Positions 14,323 through 18,118 of a stretch of 18,118 nucleotides of DNA are shown here, in pieces; positions within the stretch are counted from its first letter, which is position 1, and every line of letters starts with the position of its first letter. The stretch is taken from NCBI GenBank assembly GCA_949499045.1, contig CATEEE010000024.1:1-18118 (forward strand). Direction: 5' to 3'. The translations under genes and the position numbers were made by a program. The notes under the pieces are model-generated. The model ran no database searches and was not told the DNA's origin. It worked only from the letters and a program-made list of their open reading frames with translations. Source of the stretch: Marinobacterium sp. xm-d-530. Its GTDB lineage: Bacteria > Pseudomonadota > Gammaproteobacteria > Pseudomonadales > Balneatricaceae.

Positions 14323-15489
14323 TTATTGCGCAACCACCAACACCTCTAGATGGTGAAGCCAGCTGTTTTTGTTTAACGTCTCTTTAAGAGATCGTTTTAA
14401 TTGACTAGGTGTAAGTTGTTTCTCATCCAGTAACGGTTGTATTGCTGGTAGCAGACGAATCTCTAAATCGACTTTTTTCGGTGAGTAGTAGAGATGTAAT
14501 TGATACCCACTGCTACTGCCGACCGCTTCCATTAATGCTGCATCAACCGCTTCCCTAATGGTACCGCGTGTCGGCATGATCGGGCAGCTCAGTTCATCCA
14601 AGTGCTCGTCATTGTAGGTATCGATATGGAAGATGACCTGACTGATCTCAGGGAAAGCCTCTGTCAAAGCACAGACCGCCTGATCACCGAGATAGTGGCC
14701 TTCGCTGGCGCTAAGGTGGGGTGCAACCTGAAGGTGCATCTCTAGAATGATCTGGCTTCCCATCGGGCGAGATTTGAAATCATGAACATTAATGATGCCC
14801 TCAACCTCATTCACAACGGCACGAAATTCGGCGGCTTGCTCTTCAGGTAGTGCGGTATCAACCAATTCAGTCAGACTGCGTTTAACCAGTCCCCAACCAA
14901 TTTTCGTGACTAGGCCTGCGACCAATACTGCAGCGACAGCATCAAGCCAAACCCAGCCGAGCATGGCACCTATTAGAGCAACAAACACCACAATCGATGA
15001 GAGCGCATCCGTACGAGAGTGCCAGGCATTCGCAATCAATAGATCCGATTTGAGACGTTTGCCGACGGCAAGGCTGTAGCGAAATATCCACTCTTTAGAG
15101 ATGATGGATATAGCAGCCACAACCAGCGCGGGCCAGGTGGGTACCTCGGCGGCGACACCCGAAAAAAGATTGCTGATTAGCTCGTAGGCCATGCCTAGGC
15201 CAACCAGAATTAAAACAACCCCTAACGCAGTGGTACCAACTGTCTCAAAACGACCGTGCCCCCAAGGGTGATCTTCGTCGGGCTCCTGATGTGAAATGCG
15301 TAACACCGCAATCACCATAAAATCGGTGGCAAGATCTGAAAGTGAATGAACACCGTCGGCAACCAGAGCAGCTGAGTTGGCAAAAAAACCAACGACGATT
15401 TTAGTCACCCCTAAAAAGAGATCGACCGCTGAACCAATGAGTGTGACTTTTTCTGCCTCTTTACGGCGGGTATCCAGTTCGTTTTGCAT
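14323..15489 (-). CDS. Cation diffusion facilitator exporter with extended C-terminus
   Basis: This 388-residue inner-membrane protein has six hydrophobic segments within residues 15-205. The transport site has an HxxxD motif in TM2 (His48/Asp52 in ADGVHSLSD) and another in TM5 (His157/Asp161 in HSRTD). This HD-HD set is usually associated with zinc (also cobalt/cadmium) rather than manganese export. DHPWGHGRFE (73-82) is the conserved loop after TM2. The cytoplasmic ZT-dimer domain covers about 208-292 (VHDFKSRPMGSQIILEMHLQV). About 95 further residues (295-388) exceed the usual ~300-residue family length and look like a second small alpha/beta domain. The ATG at 15489 is preceded by GGAG with a good spacer. 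It is divergent from the ClC gene. Confidence 0.92.
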   Translation of the reverse strand: MQNELDTRRKEAEKVTLIGSAVDLFLGVTKIVVGFFANSAALVADGVHSLSDLATDFMVIAVLRISHQEPDEDHPWGHGRFETVGTTALGVVLILVGLGMAYELISNLFSGVAAEVPTWPALVVAAISIISKEWIFRYSLAVGKRLKSDLLIANAWHSRTDALSSIVVFVALIGAMLGWVWLDAVAAVLVAGLVTKIGWGLVKRSLTELVDTALPEEQAAEFRAVVNEVEGIINVHDFKSRPMGSQIILEMHLQVAPHLSASEGHYLGDQAVCALTEAFPEISQVIFHIDTYNDEHLDELSCPIMPTRGTIREAVDAALMEAVGSSSGYQLHLYYSPKKVDLEIRLLPAIQPLLDEKQLTPSQLKRSLKETLNKNSWLHHLEVLVVAQ

Positions 15490-15608
15490 GAAAGCTCCAA
15501 AAATAAACTGTGATAAGGATAAGTGACTAAGCCATTCAGGGCCAGAGTGTCTATTAAATGAATGTGATAAAATTTTGACTATTAATTAATGATTATTGGT
15601 ATAGCGAC

Positions 15609-17144
15609 ATGTCTTCAAACCCGTCAGATACGACACCTAACTCAAGTAGAACGTCGTTTAATAAGTTACCTCAGCTTGTGTTAATGGGTATTGCCGTTGG
15701 GGTCGTCACCGCGTTGGCGATGGGGTTGTTCCGTTGGCTAATTACTCTGCCGACAGAGCTAGTCAGCAGGTTAGGGCTTTCGACGTCTGATCCTTGGGTT
15801 CTGTTCGCTCTACCTGTAACGGGGGCTGTGTTCCTATGGCTATTTTTGAGTGGTCAATCTAAAGACAGTCGTAGGGTCGGGATACCGCATCTTTTTGAAC
15901 ATCTCTCCTATCAACATGGCGCCTTGCCCTTTAAAAACTTACTGAATCAGATTGTGGGTGCGACCCTTGCAATAGGCACCGGACAACCGGTGGGTAGAGA
16001 GGGCCCCGGCGTTCATATTGGGGCAGCAATAAGTAGTTGGCTGGGTACCAAAATTGGTGTCTCTAACAGTTATCAAAGACTACTCATCGGCTGTGGTTCA
16101 GCGGCCGCCATTGCCGCGCTGTTTAACACTCCGTTAGCGGGAGTGTTGTTTGCGATGGAGGTCATACTTCTTGAATACAGCTTGGTGGGTTTTACCGCCA
16201 TTATTGTCGCATCAATTAGTGCCGATGCTGTCTCTAGAGCGATGTTTGGCTCGCCAGAACTGTTGGGCCATAGCCTGAAAAGTAGCGATCTGTTTGCCCA
16301 TATACCCATTCTAGTACTGTTAGCCGCTCTAATCGGAGTGGCAGCGTTTCTGTTTCATGAGATCGTTACGCGTTTAGCCAAACAGCGTGGGAAATATTGG
16401 CAGGCTAAGTTAATTTTCTCGGGTTTAATCGTCGGTGCTCTTGTGGCTTATGAGCCACTGCTGTTCACCCCAGTCCACGAAGTGATGCTGGGTACGCTGG
16501 ATCAAGCCTATGCAGAACACGCCCTCTACCTATTACTTCTATTCTACCTATTCATACCGCCCCTAGTTATAGGCTTGGGCATACCAGGAGGGATGATAGG
16601 CCCCTCACTTACCTTGGGTGCTTTGATTGGCTCTATCCTTGGATATCAGTTGATCGGTACCGATTTTGAGATTGATCAGGCGAGTCTGTCGCTTATCGCG
16701 ATGGCTGCCATGTTATCAGCGGTTATTCATGCACCACTGGCTGCGCTACTGGCCGTATTTGAGCTCAGTGGCAATGTTCATACCTTGACGTTAGCTCTGA
16801 CCGTCATCGTTCTGTCAGACCTGATCATGCGATCGCTGTTTAACCGACCTTCGATTTTTGAACGCCTGTTGTTGCTGCAAGGGGTCAGTCGAAATACACA
16901 AATCTACAGGCGCGTCATGACCAGTCATAGTGTCAAAGAGCTAATGGTACAGGTGAGTGAAAATGATGCTGATTTTACTCCAGATGAAAAGGGGGTGATT
17001 GAGTCTAAAGCGACCCTGCTACAGGCGATAGAACTGATGCAATCGAGGGGTCAAGATGAGCTGCTTGTATCCAGAAAGGGCCGGCCTATAGGCAGGGTAT
17101 TAAGAGATGATATTGAGCGCTTTTTTAAAGAGGCGAGTGAGTGA
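15609..17144 (+). CDS. ClC-family chloride channel/transporter with C-terminal CBS segment
   Basis: This 511-residue protein has a ClC membrane core (about 20-430) and a short C-terminal regulatory part. The filter motif GREGPGVHIG (129-138) keeps the gating Glu131. The third filter segment is GIPGGMIGP (324-332). Compared with E. coli ClcA, the GSGIP motif reads RVGIP (filter Ser replaced by Val90), and FNAPLAGILFIIEE reads FNTPLAGVLFAMEV, so the internal proton Glu203 is Val185. The residue aligned with filter Tyr445 is also not Tyr. Residues about 455-508 look like one CBS motif ending in RVLRDDIERFF. The ATG at 15609 has only a weak Shine-Dalgarno (GG at 15598-15599). The stop (17142-17144) is followed almost at once by foreign-looking DNA. 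Confidence 0.92.
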   Translation: MSSNPSDTTPNSSRTSFNKLPQLVLMGIAVGVVTALAMGLFRWLITLPTELVSRLGLSTSDPWVLFALPVTGAVFLWLFLSGQSKDSRRVGIPHLFEHLSYQHGALPFKNLLNQIVGATLAIGTGQPVGREGPGVHIGAAISSWLGTKIGVSNSYQRLLIGCGSAAAIAALFNTPLAGVLFAMEVILLEYSLVGFTAIIVASISADAVSRAMFGSPELLGHSLKSSDLFAHIPILVLLAALIGVAAFLFHEIVTRLAKQRGKYWQAKLIFSGLIVGALVAYEPLLFTPVHEVMLGTLDQAYAEHALYLLLLFYLFIPPLVIGLGIPGGMIGPSLTLGALIGSILGYQLIGTDFEIDQASLSLIAMAAMLSAVIHAPLAALLAVFELSGNVHTLTLALTVIVLSDLIMRSLFNRPSIFERLLLLQGVSRNTQIYRRVMTSHSVKELMVQVSENDADFTPDEKGVIESKATLLQAIELMQSRGQDELLVSRKGRPIGRVLRDDIERFFKEASE

Positions 17145-17149
17145 TTGTT

Positions 17150-17281
17150 ATTTCAAATTAAGGCTGATATTGCAGCTAACCTTAAATCAATAACTTAGGA
17201 TCACCTTTAAAATCATACTTGATACTTCATTAAAGCTAAGGGTGATATTTATTACGTTTTTTAAAGCTAAGGTTGATACTT
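17150..17281 (+). repeat. Cluster of directly oriented repeats, core AAGGNTGATAYT
   Basis: Two near-identical 21-base copies lie at 17230-17250 and 17261-17281: AAAGCTAAGG, then GTGATATTT or TTGATACTT. A third core, AAGGCTGATATT, is at 17160-17171. More degenerate relatives are TTAGGATCACCTTT (17195-17208) and ACTTGATACTT (17217-17227). All have the same orientation, with centre spacings of about 36, 19, 23 and 31 bases. Same-orientation clusters like this occur at Tn7-like transposon ends as transposase (TnsB) sites. Plasmid-type iterons are the alternative. Confidence 0.65.
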
Positions 17282-17297
17282 TAATTTTAACTAGAAA

Positions 17298-17347
17298 ACA
17301 GCTGTAACCCCTGATTTTTAGTACTCTACAGCTTTTTTGAGCTGTAA
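17298..17347. repeat. AGCTGTAA repeat pair with a hairpin
   Basis: AGCTGTAA occurs at 17300-17307, within the palindrome ACAGCTGT (17298-17305), and again at 17340-17347. TACAGCT (17327-17333) pairs with AGCTGTA (17340-17346) around the loop TTTTTG. This forms a small T-rich hairpin between the direct repeats and the terminator. Function unknown. Confidence 0.4.
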
Positions 17348-17381
17348 TCTATAGCGTATTTTTAACTGGAAATGAGCTACA

Positions 17382-17419
17382 AAAAAAGGCCAATACCTGA
17401 TGCAGTATTGGCCTTTTTT
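17382..17419 (-). terminator. Strong rho-independent terminator, bidirectional
   Basis: A perfect 15-bp stem: A6 plus GGCCAATAC (17382-17396), loop CTGATGCA, then GTATTGGCC plus T6 (17405-17419). It lies 32 bases after the stop of the minus-strand gene at the right edge and about 240 bases after the ClC gene. It can end transcripts from both, insulating the two sides. Confidence 0.95.
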
Positions 17420-17451
17420 GATTTGAAATATTGTTGGTTATTTTTCAGTCT

Positions 17452-18118
17452 TCAACGAGAAGTTATGAATTCGTAAAGCGATGCTCCATCAATCTCAATC
17501 TTGTTTTTTTGAGTTTTAGTGAATTTGATCTCTCCATTAAGAATCATCCTCTCTAATGGATTGTCATTGAACAGTCTCCCACCAATTTTTTTAGCTCTGC
17601 TAACTGATAGTTTACCTTGGCAGTTAGTCTTCAGTTGTTCAGATAGCCAGTTGTAAAATTCGCTCCTATCAAGAACGATACACCTGATTGAATCAGAGCA
17701 ACGATAACCCGCAATATCTCCAAGGATAATATCGGCTATTAGGGCTCCAAACTTTGTTAGATGTCTATCAAAAACAGAGTCACCTGGCCTCACTTCAATT
17801 AAGTCTTTTGAAGTACTTTCACTCAATATTCTTATAGAGTTGATAAGTTTTTCAGCAGATCTGATGTCATATAATGTATCTCTAACAACAGTTGTTTTCC
17901 TGATTGTTTTTATCAGGTTGCACTTGCTCAGTGAGGGTAAGTCTAGCTTGTTAATCTCAAGAGCCTTCGCGAAAATAATTGGCGTTACTATGGTGTGGCT
18001 TGGTTGATCTTTAGTGACTAACTTCTGTATTGCGGGTTTTAGTGCTTTATCAGTCTCTATGCCTGTCGATTCATATGAGTAAATGAGCTCGTTTATATCT
18101 CTTCTGTATAAAAAAGGA
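17452..18118 (-). CDS. C-terminal part of a possible TnsD/TniQ-like protein (partial)
   Basis: The minus-strand frame ending at TGA 17452-17454 has no stop back to the right edge, giving 221 visible residues. The only start-like codon inside is a TTG at 17826 without a ribosome binding site, so the true start is outside the window. Visible segments include PFLYRRDINELIYSYESTGI, KCNLIKTIRKTTVVRDTLYD, IRSAEKLINSIRILSE, LIADIILGDIAGYRC, IRCIVLDRSEFYNWLSEQL and a final MILNGEIKFTKTQKNKIEID. The order of a helix pair, 'll..il.G.l' helix, 'i.ld..ef' strand and a second 'l..il.G.i' unit resembles the C-terminal, DNA-binding half of TniQ/TnsD target-selection proteins as I remember them. The zinc-binding TniQ domain would lie off the window. 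AT-rich codon use differs from the neighbours. Coding is likely; the family is a guess. Confidence 0.6.
   Translation of the reverse strand, partial: PFLYRRDINELIYSYESTGIETDKALKPAIQKLVTKDQPSHTIVTPIIFAKALEINKLDLPSLSKCNLIKTIRKTTVVRDTLYDIRSAEKLINSIRILSESTSKDLIEVRPGDSVFDRHLTKFGALIADIILGDIAGYRCSDSIRCIVLDRSEFYNWLSEQLKTNCQGKLSVSRAKKIGGRLFNDNPLERMILNGEIKFTKTQKNKIEIDGASLYEFITSR

Larger units (their letters stand above)
17146..18118. mobile_element. Putative terminus of a Tn7-like transposon (incomplete)
   Basis: From 17146 (TGT, two bases after the ClC stop) the sequence turns AT-rich: 19 of 60 bases are G or C in 17161-17220 and 23 of 60 in 17881-17940. It then shows a same-orientation repeat cluster, a strong terminator and a gene running toward the boundary. 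Tn7-like elements begin with TGT, carry several TnsB-binding repeats near each end, and can end with tnsD/tniQ transcribed outward. The candidate 5-base target duplicate is GTGAT at 17141-17145. The other end lies outside the window, so this is inference. Confidence 0.4.

Noticed and set aside
15575..15605. TTGACT with downstream TATAGC as a ClC promoter
   Set aside because: The spacer would be 19 bases and would place the transcript start at or inside the start codon; too weak to call.
17298..17420. Possible CRISPR-like or attC-like repeat structure at the right edge
   Set aside because: Only two short AGCTGTAA copies without regular spacers; the larger palindrome is an ordinary terminator with A and T tracts.

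Overview
The window looks like chromosome of a free-living gammaproteobacterium, probably from the Oceanospirillales/Pseudomonas-like part of the class. Many proteins resemble their Pseudomonas or E. coli counterparts (HisC with a Pseudomonas-type N-terminus, SelO, XthA, Gor, HtpG, RarD, AzlCD, a PA3496-like small protein). Coding density is high, spacers are short, and there are no RNA genes or CRISPR arrays. I cannot fix the genus from sequence alone.

Layout. (1) 1-146: basic C-terminal tail of a gene that starts outside the window. (2) 208-4706, plus strand: a tightly packed run of conserved, mostly poorly characterised genes: a DCC-family (DUF393) thiol protein, a DUF3301 membrane-anchored protein, the AMPylase SelO, a DUF2235 hydrolase, YaiI, and a DUF599 membrane protein. 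(3) 4702-6733: htpG with a near-consensus heat-shock (sigma-32) promoter that overlaps the stop codon of the preceding gene, closed by a strong terminator. (4) 6780-6905: three REP-like hairpins whose stems vary in sequence but keep pairing. (5) 6919-8894, minus strand: hisC and a translationally coupled rarD with a TTG start. (6) 8895-9515: palindromes, a 62-residue acidic/basic protein and an AT-rich spacer. (7) 9516-10480: azlC-azlD, a branched-chain amino-acid exporter, convergent with an ArsR-type regulator (10477-10800) that carries the cysteine pair of sulfide/redox-sensing members. (8) 11005-14266: a tandem-domain universal stress protein, xthA (DNA repair) and gor (glutathione reductase), a stress-linked group. 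(9) 14323-17144: divergent genes for a zinc-type CDF exporter with an enlarged C-terminus and a ClC chloride transporter with substitutions at functional positions.

The most interesting region is the right edge. Two bases after the ClC stop codon the DNA turns AT-rich. A TGT trinucleotide is followed by a cluster of same-orientation repeats (core AAGGNTGATAYT), a strong bidirectional terminator, and a minus-strand reading frame that stays open to the window edge. Its 221 visible residues look to me like the C-terminal half of a TnsD/TniQ-like target-selection protein. Together these suggest the terminus of a Tn7-like transposon inserted just behind the ClC gene. The repeats, open frame and composition change are directly visible. 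The family assignment is inference, and most of the element lies outside the window.
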